From CATQHL01 sp965242895 (GTDB lineage Bacteria; Actinomycetota; Acidimicrobiia; Acidimicrobiales; CATQHL01), in assembly GCA_965242895.1 (NCBI GenBank), contig OZ251507.1:2108001-2172000 (forward strand): a DNA stretch of 64,000 nt. Direction: 5' to 3'. The notes under the pieces were generated by a model. It saw nothing but the letters and a program-made list of their open reading frames with translations, did no database searches and was not told the DNA's origin. The position numbers and the translations under genes were made by a program. Position 1 is the first letter of the stretch. Each line of letters starts with the position of its first letter. Positions 1-8,526 of this stretch are shown one piece after another.

Positions 1-288
1 ACCTGTTCAAGCGCCAAAGAAGCTGATGCCATCATGCGAGCGGCCGTGGAGCGGCGCCTGGTGGCGTGCTGTCAGACTTGGCCGATCCGCAGCTGCTATC
101 GCTGGGAGGGCAAAGTCGAACACGACGAGGAGCATCTGCTGCTGATGAAAACGGCGGAAGAGCACTTCGAGCCCATCTGCGAACTGATCCGCTCCCTCCA
201 CAGCTACGACCTCCCCTCAATCGTGATGATCCCCCTAGCCGCCACCGGCCCCGGCTACCTAGAGTGGCTGGAGGCGTCGGTAAAGTAG
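1..288 (+). CDS. cutA: CutA-like divalent-cation tolerance protein (5' truncated by window edge)
   Basis: The reading frame is open from the first base (TCSSAKEADAIM...), so the true start lies upstream and only about 95 residues are visible. The sequence carries CutA landmarks: an acidic-basic helix ending LVACCQ, the YRWEGKVE strand, an EEHLLLMKT strand and a C-terminal segment PGYLEWLEASV. CutA is a small trimeric ferredoxin-like protein linked to metal tolerance, whose exact biochemical role is unsettled. The stop is followed 4 bp later by a GTG start of a PLD-like gene, so the two may be cotranscribed. CutA proteins are about 105-115 residues, so little is missing. Confidence 0.85.
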   Translation, partial: TCSSAKEADAIMRAAVERRLVACCQTWPIRSCYRWEGKVEHDEEHLLLMKTAEEHFEPICELIRSLHSYDLPSIVMIPLAATGPGYLEWLEASVK

Positions 289-292
289 GGCT

Positions 293-943
293 GTGTACAA
301 GGCTTCTCAGCGCATAGAGGAGTTTCTGGTCGCCAACCCGTCTGGCAAACTCACCTTGGCAGTTGGTTTCGCCAGCACCGGCGGCCTGGCCTGGCTGCAG
401 GAGCGGACTAGAGGTCGCCCAGTCGACCTGTTGATTGGCGACACGAGAGCCACCCGCTTCAGCGAAGGCTCCGAGGAGGGCAGGCGCAAAGCCATTGATC
501 TTCTGCTCCGCGATGACGTGCAGGTATACGCATGGTTTGCCAACCGACCAGTCCGAAGAGAAGCGCACCTGAAGGTATGGAAGGTAGATGGACATCGGAG
601 GAGGGGGCGTACGGCGTTGTTAATCGGCTCGGCCAACCTGACCGAAGCCGGACTGCACTACAACTATGAAGCCATGTGCGAAGCCGGGCCAGCCGACATC
701 AAACAAATCTCCGCACAGCTCGACGAACTATTCCGGCAGGCGTGGAAAGCCAACAAAGAGGGAGTAACTGTAAAGGAGCGCCTGCTGCAGTACATCCGAG
801 CTGCGGGCGACCAGTCAGAAGAGTTGGAAGCAAGAAGTGGGTGCTTTTCAGCAGTGTTTCAATTGCTGGGTGTGGTCGGCTGCATAGTGGTTGCCGCCTA
901 TCTTGAGCGGCTCATCAAGTCAATGCGTACTTCTATTAACTAA
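293..943 (+). CDS. PLD-like (HKD) protein with C-terminal membrane segment
   Basis: 216 residues from a GTG start. A phospholipase D-type half motif is visible: H92-x-K94 in AHLKVWKVDG followed by GSANLTEAG (S113, N115). Only one HKD is present, as in PLD-like nucleases that work as dimers. A hydrophobic stretch at about 186-203 (VFQLLGVVGCIVVAAYL) should anchor the C-terminus in the membrane, which is unusual for a PLD nuclease. The gene starts 4 bp after cutA. It ends convergently with the DUF4411 gene, the two stop codons overlapping by 4 bp (940-943). Nuclease versus phosphatidyl-transfer activity cannot be decided from sequence; the single HKD and small size favour a nuclease-like or helicase-associated PLD fold. 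Confidence 0.7.
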   Translation: MYKASQRIEEFLVANPSGKLTLAVGFASTGGLAWLQERTRGRPVDLLIGDTRATRFSEGSEEGRRKAIDLLLRDDVQVYAWFANRPVRREAHLKVWKVDGHRRRGRTALLIGSANLTEAGLHYNYEAMCEAGPADIKQISAQLDELFRQAWKANKEGVTVKERLLQYIRAAGDQSEELEARSGCFSAVFQLLGVVGCIVVAAYLERLIKSMRTSIN

Positions 944-1464
944 TTAAAAAGCTTGTTCTCGAGGTTCGCTTTATATATAGATTTGCAGTGAGTCAAGAAG
1001 GTTTTGATGTCAGTGCACTTGATTTCTAGTTGCGAACAAGCATTAACAATCGATTGAAACTTGTGATTAACTTTATCCTCTGTAACAACGCAAGGTATTT
1101 CATCTTGAGCCTTTAGTTGGTGGGCTAGTGCTACGACGTATGGATCAGCGTCTTCGTTTTCTTTAGTATAATCTGTCAATTTAGGACATTTTGATTGAAC
1201 AGTTGCTACAGATTCATAATTAACGTCAACTGAAAATTTAAGATTCTTTCTTATTCCAGTTGCCCAGGCCCCTGGAATGTCAGGATGTTTAAATTCGCTC
1301 AACTCGTTGATCACTTGTTTGGGCATTGCGATTTTCCCACTATTGACCATGTCTTCAAGTAATTTGAATGTTTCCCATTGCTCTGCCAAAGTAACGACTG
1401 ATTTTGTTTCCACAAGTGAAGAAGTATCCAGAATCCAGACGGTTATTTCGTCGAGAGAAAACAT
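940..1464 (-). CDS. DUF4411 family PIN-like protein (putative toxin)
   Basis: 174 residues. The N-terminus (WILDTSSLVE, D13) and the later acidic pattern (INELSEF, then EDADPYVVALA) match the PIN-fold layout of DUF4411 proteins, which are commonly paired with an XRE/ImmA-IrrE partner in toxin-antitoxin-like operons. It lies 8 bp downstream of the XRE-ImmA gene on the same strand. Predicted role is a metal-dependent RNase toxin; this is inferred from the family, not proven. The DNA is clearly more AT-rich than the cox-like or housekeeping genes, pointing to horizontal acquisition. Confidence 0.75.
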   Translation of the reverse strand: MFSLDEITVWILDTSSLVETKSVVTLAEQWETFKLLEDMVNSGKIAMPKQVINELSEFKHPDIPGAWATGIRKNLKFSVDVNYESVATVQSKCPKLTDYTKENEDADPYVVALAHQLKAQDEIPCVVTEDKVNHKFQSIVNACSQLEIKCTDIKTFLTHCKSIYKANLENKLFN

Positions 1465-1472
1465 TTTATTTG

Positions 1473-2648
1473 CTAGACAACAAGACTACGAAGTTCAGCA
1501 ATATTTTCGGTATCTAAGCGTAAGTAATCGGTTAGATCACGTTCGTTCAGACGACCGGTTGTTCTGGCTGATAGTAAAGTTGATGTTACACGCTTTCCGT
1601 ATTCTTTTAATCTTTTCTCAGGTGCTCTCTGGCCTGCTCCTCCACCTCCTTTTTGATTCCAATCGTGATTTGCGAATTTTTTTACTAAGTTTGAATATAA
1701 GTTATCGCTGGCCAAGTTAAGTTCTTGAAGACGAAGAGCCATTGCTCTTGTGCTTACACCGAATTGTTTACCCAAAGACCGGGCAATCTCTGGATCTGAT
1801 GTGGGAGTGGAATGTGTTATCCCTTTTTCGCGAGCTAGTGAAATCAAAGGGTTGCTTGGAATTAGAAAAGCCGCTGCAAAGTGTTCGCACCAGCGCTCGA
1901 CATGTGGACTTTGCGATTTTGGAGTGACGAAATCTTGACATGCTGCACTCGATCTCGTCAATAGGTGGGCAAATTCATGAAAAAGTGTGAAGATGCGAGC
2001 AGTCGGATGGTAGGCAGTATTGACTGCTGCAACTGGAGCATAGTCATCCCAAATCCCGAAACCTCTCACGCTTTTCTGCCCCATGGCTAATGAAAATACC
2101 AAAATTCCATAGGATTCAAGGAGTTCTCGCCATTTTGAAAAATATTTAGATTCGCTTGATCGAAATTCTTTTCGCCACCCCAGTTGTTCTTCAACTGAAA
2201 TTCCTGACAAAGATCGTTCTTCTTCTCCACTCACGTAAGGATCGTCGGTTAATGCATATTGTCTTAGAGACACTGGTGGTGAGCTCTTGTCTTGCAGAAT
2301 CCATGAAGTGATGTCCTGCAAGCGGCTAGCCCGACGAATGGGCAGGATCTCTTCCGGCGTCAATTGACTGCTATTTGAGCCGGGAGTGTTTCGCAGTTTG
2401 ATGGGTATTTCTGCATTCGCAGGAGGTTCTGGCAAGAAAAACAATGCGGAAGGTCGCTTGAGGGTCTGCCAAAGCAGGGTGAATTGCCCCTGCGTCGGCT
2501 GGTCGCTGCCCCCTTCCCAGGCGGCAATAGTTTCAGAGTCAACCTTCAGCTTTGCCAGCTTTGCGGCCAGCATTTCACGCGAATAGCCACCCTCTTCACG
2601 CGCCCAGGCGAGCACCGACCCTGTTATTGGAACTTTTTTTGTTGGCAT
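1473..2648 (-). CDS. XRE-type regulator with ImmA/IrrE metallopeptidase domain (putative antitoxin)
   Basis: 391 residues. The N-terminal ~70 residues form a helix-turn-helix of the XRE class (SREMLAAKLAKLKVDSETIAAWEGG). The C-terminal half carries an ImmA/IrrE (DUF955) zinc peptidase signature: HEFAH at about residue 221, then EHFAAAFLIP near residue 250. Such fusions are the usual partner of DUF4411 and act as transcriptional autorepressor and/or antitoxin. It is the first gene of a two-gene minus-strand unit. The AT-rich composition and convergent junction with the PLD gene suggest an inserted cassette. Confidence 0.8.
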   Translation of the reverse strand: MPTKKVPITGSVLAWAREEGGYSREMLAAKLAKLKVDSETIAAWEGGSDQPTQGQFTLLWQTLKRPSALFFLPEPPANAEIPIKLRNTPGSNSSQLTPEEILPIRRASRLQDITSWILQDKSSPPVSLRQYALTDDPYVSGEEERSLSGISVEEQLGWRKEFRSSESKYFSKWRELLESYGILVFSLAMGQKSVRGFGIWDDYAPVAAVNTAYHPTARIFTLFHEFAHLLTRSSAACQDFVTPKSQSPHVERWCEHFAAAFLIPSNPLISLAREKGITHSTPTSDPEIARSLGKQFGVSTRAMALRLQELNLASDNLYSNLVKKFANHDWNQKGGGGAGQRAPEKRLKEYGKRVTSTLLSARTTGRLNERDLTDYLRLDTENIAELRSLVV

Positions 2649-2865
2649 TTTTTACCTATATGCCCCAGTTTTCGTGTCTCAGGACCCTTAGGTACAGGTC
2701 CTGTGGTCGTCCACAATGGTGCATAAACGCACGTTCGGCAAAGTGTATAGCGGGTAGTTTTCCGCTAATCTAATGTATCTTTGCTAGCGACGCGTATCTA
2801 GTGCTTAGTCAGCCGCCCCACAAAAGTCGCCCCCCGTCGCCCCGCCCGCCCGCCGGCGGCCGCAG

Positions 2866-5277
2866 CTAGCCCTGCTCGGCGTCCTCGATCATGTCCAGAA
2901 CCCGCTCTGGTGTGGCGGGCAGGCGGCGGATGCGGATACCCACGGCGTCGTCGATGGCGGCGCAGATAGCGGACGGCGCCATCATGCGCCCCGCCTCGCC
3001 GCCGCCTTTGATGCCGTAGGGCGTGTAGGGCGAGGGTGTCTCTTGGTGGCCGACCTTCAGGGTGGGGGAGTCCATCGCCGACGGCAGCAAGTACTCGGCG
3101 AACGACGGCGTCTTCAACACGCCGTCGCTGTCGTAGACGAACTCCTCGAAGAGCGTGCTTCCCAGGCCCTGAACCGTTCCTCCTATCACCTGGCCGCCCA
3201 CTGAGCGGGGGTTCACGCACGTGCCGCAGTCGTGAACGGCCGTGTAGTCGAGGAACTCCACCTTGCCGGTCTCTGGGTCTACTTCCACCACCGCAACGTG
3301 GGAGGCGTGCCCCACGAACGGGTAGAAGACACCCAGGTTGGTCCGATCGGCGTTGGGCAGCGTCGTGTAGGGGTGGTCGTAGACGAAACTCGCATCCAGG
3401 CCGCTGTCGATCTCCTCCGGCAGGGAATGCTTGAAGAGGTGAGCCTGCAGGGCGATCTCTCCCAGCTCCTTGCGTCGGTCGGGGCTGCCGCGCACAGCGA
3501 AACCGCCGTCGACCCACTCCAAGTCTTCGGGGTTGGCCTCCAGAAGGTGGGCGGCGATCTTGGCGGCCTTGGCCTTGACTTGGTTGGCTGCGCCCTCCAC
3601 CGCCCCCGAAACCATGATCGTGAAACGGCTGCCCCCTGGCCCAGTGGCGGGCATCCCCTGGTTGCTGCCGGCGTAGACGATGTTCACGCTCTCAGGGTCG
3701 ACCCCCAGCTCTTCGGCAGCGAACTGCGCCACCATCGTTTCGGGGCTGTTGCCCCAGGATGCGTTGGAGTAGAGGGTGGCGGTCACGGCGCCCGTGGCGT
3801 CGATGTCGAGCGTGACGCTCTCGGGGCAACTGGTGACGCCCACAGGCTGGTCGAACCAGAACCAGAACTCTGTGGCGCTGAACACGCTGCGCTCCTGACA
3901 GGTGCAGATGCCGATCCCGACGTGGCGCCCCTCCGCCCGCATCTCGGCTTGACGGCGGCGCCAGCCGTGGTAGTCGGACAACTCCAAGACCTTCTCCAGC
4001 ACCCCCTCGTAGTTGCCGCTGTCGTAGCAGTTACCCGTGGGGATGAAATACGGGAACTCATCCGGCTGAATGAAGTTCTTGCGGCGGAGCTCCACCGGGT
4101 CCATCTTCAGTTCGGCGGCCAGCAGGTCGACCATGCGTTCCAGCGTCCAGTTGCCCACCTCAGAGCCGAACCCTCTGTAGGCGCCCTGCTGACACTTGTT
4201 GGTGAGCACGGCAGTCACGTCGTAGCCCAGGCTCTTCATGCGGTAAGGGCCGATCGCCTGGGCTAGAGAGTTGCCGTGGTGACCCACCCCGAACTGGATG
4301 TAGGCCCCGTAGTTGTCGACCACCTTCACTTTCATGCTCAGCATCGTCCCGTCGCGCAGCGCCGCTAGGGAGATCTCGTAACGCCGGTCGGAGCCGTGAT
4401 GGTCGCCGTTGGCGATGTTGTCCTGGCGGTCTTGCATGAACTTCACGGGTCTGCCGGTCACCTTCGACATCATCCCGGCGATGGCGGCCGTCTTGACCTC
4501 CCAGAACTTGGCTCCGAAACTGCCTCCCGCAGGGTGAGGGTGCATGTCCAGCTTGTTGCTGGGCACTTTCAGGGTGGCGGCCAGCGTGAACAGGAAACTC
4601 GTCAGAGTCAGCGAGTTGACGTGGATAGTCATCATCCCCGTGCCTAGGTCGTAGTCGGCGACGGCGCCGACGGTCTCCAGCGGCTGACCGCCGGAACGCC
4701 CCCAGTAGAGGACGTCGCTCACCACCACGTCGGCTTCGGCGAAGTCGTCCTCCACGTCGCCGAAGATGAACGAGCGGTGGAACGGGATGTTGGAGCCGAG
4801 TTCGTCGTGCAGCAGCGGCGCCCCTTCGGCCATGGCCTTTTGGGCGTCCACGACGGGAGTGAGCGGCTCGTATTCCACGTGAACCAGCTCGGCGGCGTCC
4901 TCGGCGACGGCGCGGGACTCCGCTGCCACGGCTGCCACGCCCTCCCCCACGTAACGCACCTTGTCGACCGCTAGGCAGCGCCAGACGTGCTTGTCGGGGC
5001 TGGGGCCGAAGTCGGGCATCGGGTCGGTCACTTCAGCCGCCTGAGCGCCGGTGACCACGGCAGCCACGCCCGGGAGCGCTTCGGCGGCGGAGGTGTCGAT
5101 GCTCAGGATGCGGGCGTGCGGCTCGGTGCTTCTGACGATCGCCACCTCCAGCATGTTGGAGGTCTCGTAGTCGTCGATGTAGTTGCCCCGTCCGCGCAGA
5201 AACTTGGGGTCTTCGATGCGCCGGATCGACTTTCCGACCCAGTTGAGTGTTTCGGGGTGTTCACGAACGGTTGGCAT
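2866..5277 (-). CDS. Molybdenum hydroxylase large (molybdopterin-binding) subunit, xanthine dehydrogenase/CO-dehydrogenase superfamily
   Basis: 803 residues. The N-terminus has the a/b hammerhead domain (VGKSIRRIEDPKFLRGRGNY), then the molybdopterin-binding body. The loop that discriminates substrates reads CQQGAYRGFGSEV at about residues 358-370, whereas form I CO dehydrogenases have AYRCSFR and form II AYRGAGR. The catalytic glutamate motif GIKGGGEAGRMMAP is near residue 763. It is therefore a Mo-hydroxylase of unknown substrate (purine, aldehyde or N-heterocycle), not a demonstrable CO dehydrogenase. The ATG is preceded by a GAGGAG ribosome site. It is the last gene of a medium-small-large minus-strand operon. 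Confidence 0.88.
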   Translation of the reverse strand: MPTVREHPETLNWVGKSIRRIEDPKFLRGRGNYIDDYETSNMLEVAIVRSTEPHARILSIDTSAAEALPGVAAVVTGAQAAEVTDPMPDFGPSPDKHVWRCLAVDKVRYVGEGVAAVAAESRAVAEDAAELVHVEYEPLTPVVDAQKAMAEGAPLLHDELGSNIPFHRSFIFGDVEDDFAEADVVVSDVLYWGRSGGQPLETVGAVADYDLGTGMMTIHVNSLTLTSFLFTLAATLKVPSNKLDMHPHPAGGSFGAKFWEVKTAAIAGMMSKVTGRPVKFMQDRQDNIANGDHHGSDRRYEISLAALRDGTMLSMKVKVVDNYGAYIQFGVGHHGNSLAQAIGPYRMKSLGYDVTAVLTNKCQQGAYRGFGSEVGNWTLERMVDLLAAELKMDPVELRRKNFIQPDEFPYFIPTGNCYDSGNYEGVLEKVLELSDYHGWRRRQAEMRAEGRHVGIGICTCQERSVFSATEFWFWFDQPVGVTSCPESVTLDIDATGAVTATLYSNASWGNSPETMVAQFAAEELGVDPESVNIVYAGSNQGMPATGPGGSRFTIMVSGAVEGAANQVKAKAAKIAAHLLEANPEDLEWVDGGFAVRGSPDRRKELGEIALQAHLFKHSLPEEIDSGLDASFVYDHPYTTLPNADRTNLGVFYPFVGHASHVAVVEVDPETGKVEFLDYTAVHDCGTCVNPRSVGGQVIGGTVQGLGSTLFEEFVYDSDGVLKTPSFAEYLLPSAMDSPTLKVGHQETPSPYTPYGIKGGGEAGRMMAPSAICAAIDDAVGIRIRRLPATPERVLDMIEDAEQG

Positions 5278-5453
5278 GTTGCTTCTCCTCTGCTGTGGGT
5301 GCTGTCGGGTCTGTTCGGCGAAAGAGACTTTGGGTTTGGTTCTGTCTCTCGGGAGGGGGAGAGGGAGGGGGTGTCCTTGTCGGCTACCTCAGGCTTGACG
5401 CAAGGCGCAAGGCGGGCGGCGCCGGCTCGACGCCGGCTCTGTGTCCTCTGTGT

Positions 5454-5933
5454 TCATTCCCGCATCGCCCCAGCCGCCTCTAGGACGGCGTCCACGATGT
5501 ACTGGTAGCCGGTGCAGCGGCAGGCGTTGCTGGAGATGCCTTCGCGGGCTTCGTCTGCGGTCAGTTCGGGGTTCTCTTCTATGAGTTCTAGGCAGCGCAT
5601 GAGCATTCCTGGGGTGCAGAATCCGCACTGCAGGGCTTGGTGGTTGCGGAAGGCTTCCTGCAGCGGGTGCAGTTCGGCGCCCGGCGCAAGGCTTTCGACA
5701 GTACGCACCTCGCATCCGTCGGCCTGAACGGCCAGCATCAGGCAGGAGCGCATGCTTTGCCCGTTGACGAGCACGGTGCAAGCGCCGCAGGCTCCCTGCT
5801 CGCACCCTAGGTGAATGCCGACTAGACCGAGGTCGCGGCGCAGGAAGTCGGCTAAGGAAAGGCGGGACTCCACTTCGGCGGAGGCCGTCTTCCCGTTCAC
5901 TTCGAACGAAATTTCGTGTTTGCTAAGGTTCAT
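5454..5933 (-). CDS. Molybdenum hydroxylase small subunit, 2 x [2Fe-2S]
   Basis: 159 residues, the usual length for this subunit. The plant-type ferredoxin cluster is bound by C44, C49, C52 and C64 (GCEQGACGACTV). The second, helical cluster is bound by C103, C106, C138 and C140 (QCGFCTPGM and NACRCTGY). It passes electrons from the Mo centre to FAD. Its start overlaps the end of the FAD subunit gene by 11 bp, indicating translational coupling. A 176 bp G-rich spacer separates it from the large-subunit gene downstream. Confidence 0.93.
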   Translation of the reverse strand: MNLSKHEISFEVNGKTASAEVESRLSLADFLRRDLGLVGIHLGCEQGACGACTVLVNGQSMRSCLMLAVQADGCEVRTVESLAPGAELHPLQEAFRNHQALQCGFCTPGMLMRCLELIEENPELTADEAREGISSNACRCTGYQYIVDAVLEAAGAMRE

Positions 5934-6828
5934 TGCTTACCTCCTGCGCGGCTGCTGCGCGGCTGACGGCGTCGGCGAGCGCTCGTCGAGTAAGCACTCG
6001 CGCTATTTTTCGGCGGTAGTTGCCCGACCCGAAAGTGTCTGAAGGCGGGTCGAGCCCTGCGGCGGCTGCTGCCGCCGCTTCGGCGATGGTTTCCGTGGTC
6101 GGTTCGGCCCCCAGCATTATCGACTCGGCCTCGGGGCGGCGAAGCGGTGTGCTCCCTACTCCTCCGAGCACCACCGATACCCGATCTGCTACGCCGTCGG
6201 TGAGGTGGATCAGGGCGGAAGCGGTGGCTACTGGCCAGCTCTCGGCTGTGACGCTGAGTTCTCGGAAGCCGTGCCCGCTGCCTGAGGGCCATTCGTCCAC
6301 TCTGATTGCTGAAACGAACTCCCCTTCTTGCAGCGCCGTCGTGAACACACCTTCGAAGAAATCCTCGGACGAGATTTGACGATTACCTTCCGCGCTCAAC
6401 ACTTCCACTGATCCGCCTTGGGCCAGGAAAGCGGCGGGTATCTCGGCGCTCGGGTCGGCGTGAGCGACGCTCCCCACCACGGTTCCTCGGTGCCTCACCG
6501 GGATTACCCCAGATTGGGAGATGGCCTCCGCTAGCACTGGGGCGACTCGGAGGGCTTCGGCGTGAAGCTCCACGTCGCGTTGGGTGGCGGCTGCTCCGAT
6601 GCTCAGCGCTGGGGCGCTCGAGTTGCCGTTCCCGAGGCGGATGTAGTCAAGTTCGTCTACGCGGGAAATGTCCACTAGGCAGGCGGGAGAGGCTAGCCGC
6701 AGGTTCATCAGGGGTATGAGGCTTTGACCCCCGGCCAGTATCCGGGCGTCGGCTCCGAGTTCTTTCAGCAGCGAAGCGGCTTCGGAGGCCGAGTCGACTC
6801 TCTTGTATTCGAAAGGGGGAGGCTTCAT
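5923..6828 (-). CDS. Molybdenum hydroxylase medium subunit, FAD-binding
   Basis: 301 residues. The FAD-binding motif AGGQSLIPLMNLRLA lies near residues 32-46, followed by the CO-dehydrogenase flavoprotein C-terminal domain (LGGVGSTPLRRPEAE). The family has a second FAD motif TIGG; here the equivalent segment reads LSIGAAATQRD. The start ATG has a good AAGGAG site 6-7 bp upstream. It is the first gene of the operon, so the order is FAD, FeS, Mo subunit. No Mo-cofactor maturation genes (coxDEF-like, xdhC) are in the window. Confidence 0.9.
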   Translation of the reverse strand: MKPPPFEYKRVDSASEAASLLKELGADARILAGGQSLIPLMNLRLASPACLVDISRVDELDYIRLGNGNSSAPALSIGAAATQRDVELHAEALRVAPVLAEAISQSGVIPVRHRGTVVGSVAHADPSAEIPAAFLAQGGSVEVLSAEGNRQISSEDFFEGVFTTALQEGEFVSAIRVDEWPSGSGHGFRELSVTAESWPVATASALIHLTDGVADRVSVVLGGVGSTPLRRPEAESIMLGAEPTTETIAEAAAAAAAGLDPPSDTFGSGNYRRKIARVLTRRALADAVSRAAAAQEVSNEP

Positions 6829-6923
6829 TGGGTTCTCCTTAACGATTACGGCTCAGGTTACTACATAAGAAGTGAGCGTGTTGGTGCGAATCTGCAGACG
6901 GAGCGTCTTGACCCCAGATTAAC

Positions 6924-7008
6924 TCGCCAGATTAACTGGGGCATTCGGCTTGAATAGGCGCTGGACGCCGGCGATGGTGAGGTCGCCAGATTAACTGGGG
7001 CATTCGGC
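6924..7008. repeat. Pair of 26-bp direct repeats downstream of protease gene
   Basis: The block TCGCCAGATTAACTGGGGCA and the six bases after it occur identically at 6924-6949 and 6983-7008, 59 bp apart. A shorter AGATTAACT piece also occurs at 6916-6924. They lie in the 206 bp gap between the FAD-subunit gene and the protease gene. I see no coding sequence there. Confidence 0.85.
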
Positions 7009-7034
7009 GCTGTCCCCCTGAAAGCGCTCCGGCG

Positions 7035-8420
7035 CTATCCCTGGAAGCGTTCTAGCACTGCCTGGGCGGTGTTGGATGGCACCGCCCATCCGATTCCCTC
7101 CAAGGGAGGGATGTTCCCGTCGCCTTCCCGGGCGACGGCCTTGGCCACGATCACTCCGATCACGTCGCCGCACTCGTTGATGAGCGGTCCTCCGCTGTTG
7201 CCTGGGTTGACGGCGGCGTCGGTTTCCAGGAACAGACCCTTGCCTAGGTCTGGGACTTCGTGAACGCGCGAAAGCAGGCCGCTCGTTGCGGAAGCTCGAC
7301 TCGCTTCGTAGAGCGGGAAGCCGATGGCCGCAAGCGACTGTCCAGGGGTCAACTCCGAGGAATCTGCGAACGTCAGAGCGGGTATGCCTGTCACGCTTCC
7401 CTCGAGAACGGCGATGTCGTAGTCGGGTTCCGACCAGACCTTTCTGGCGATCACCTCGACCTCGGAGTTCGAAAGCGTAACGTAGCCGACCTGGTCGACG
7501 ACGTGGTGAGCAGTAATGAAATGGTTGTTTCCGATGTAAAAGGCTGTTCCGATGCCGGCGTTGCTCTGAAGGAAAAGCACGGAGGGCAGCACCATGGGCA
7601 CTGAACTCGAGAACCTGCACGGAGGAGTCGTGGTGGTGGTCGTCTTTATTGCCTCCGAGATGGATTCCACAGCGTTGGCTTGCGTGTCGGCTATGGCGTT
7701 TGCTGCGGTTTCTATGACTGAGGAGATGTTTTCGTTGGCGCTGGCCTCGGCGTTGGCAATCCTTGTGGCGGCGTCGGCTTCGGTTTCGGCGATGGCCGCG
7801 TCCGCCCTGGCGTTGGCGCTGGCGATGCTCCTCTCCGCTTGGGTTTGCGTTTCGGTTAGGGCTTGGTTGGCTGTCTGTAGCTGGGCTTGCGTCTGGGCAA
7901 GGGCTTGGTTGGCGGCTTCCATAGCTGCTAGGGCGGCGGCTTCCGCCTGGCGTGCTTCTTCGCTCCTTGTGCTGGCCAGTTCCATGGCCTCGTCGAAGTC
8001 ATTCTTGAGTTTTTCGGACTCTGCGACGGCCTGTTCGGCTCGGGCGACTGCTTTCTCGGATCGGTCTCCTGCCGCCTCGGCGTCCTCTACGGCTCCTTGC
8101 GCTCTGGCCTGGGCGGCTTCTACGGCTTCTTGGGCTCTGGCATCGGCATCCCTTACGGCTTCTTGGGCTCTGGCCTGGGCGGCTTCGTAGGCGGCGCGCA
8201 GAGTTTCCGCCGCCTCCAGCGCTTCGGACGCGCTCTTAGCGGCGTCGGCGGCACGTGTTTCCGCAGCGGTGTACTCTTCCGTGAGCGTTTCCACCCGCTG
8301 TCGGAGCGTCTCTATTTCGGAGTTCTGCACGGACGAACACGCCGTTGCCAGCAGGATGGTCAAGGCCGCTGCCGCAGTAAACAACAGGGCCGTTCTTGTG
8401 GTCTTTCGTGGTTTTTTCAA
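7035..8420 (-). CDS. Lipoprotein with long Ala-rich coiled coil and trypsin-like (HtrA-type) protease domain
   Basis: 461 residues from a TTG start preceded by AGAGG. The N-terminus is a lipoprotein signal ending LLATAC28. Residues about 35-270 form a highly charged, Ala/Glu/Gln-rich heptad region with repeats of the type ARAQEAV and TQ(A/T)Q, predicted to be one long coiled coil. The C-terminal ~190 residues are a chymotrypsin-fold protease: His in ITAHHVVD (~304), Asp in DYDIAVL (~334) and Ser in NPGNSGGPL (~408). There is no PDZ domain. It probably acts outside the membrane, with the coil as spacer or oligomerisation stalk. Substrate unknown. The gene is isolated from its neighbours. Confidence 0.85.
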   Translation of the reverse strand: MKKPRKTTRTALLFTAAAALTILLATACSSVQNSEIETLRQRVETLTEEYTAAETRAADAAKSASEALEAAETLRAAYEAAQARAQEAVRDADARAQEAVEAAQARAQGAVEDAEAAGDRSEKAVARAEQAVAESEKLKNDFDEAMELASTRSEEARQAEAAALAAMEAANQALAQTQAQLQTANQALTETQTQAERSIASANARADAAIAETEADAATRIANAEASANENISSVIETAANAIADTQANAVESISEAIKTTTTTTPPCRFSSSVPMVLPSVLFLQSNAGIGTAFYIGNNHFITAHHVVDQVGYVTLSNSEVEVIARKVWSEPDYDIAVLEGSVTGIPALTFADSSELTPGQSLAAIGFPLYEASRASATSGLLSRVHEVPDLGKGLFLETDAAVNPGNSGGPLINECGDVIGVIVAKAVAREGDGNIPPLEGIGWAVPSNTAQAVLERFQG

Positions 8421-8526
8421 GGCCGCCTCTGGCAGTGACTCTCGACTAGGTCGTCCGTTTGTTAGCTTTTAAAGTATACCCAAACATGCTTTTCGAAGCC
8501 GTCAGACGAAGACTCGATAACTCTTA

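Noticed and set aside
3232..4266. Plus-strand frame of 344 codons
   Set aside because: It is antisense to the well-supported molybdenum hydroxylase large subunit and has no recognisable domain.
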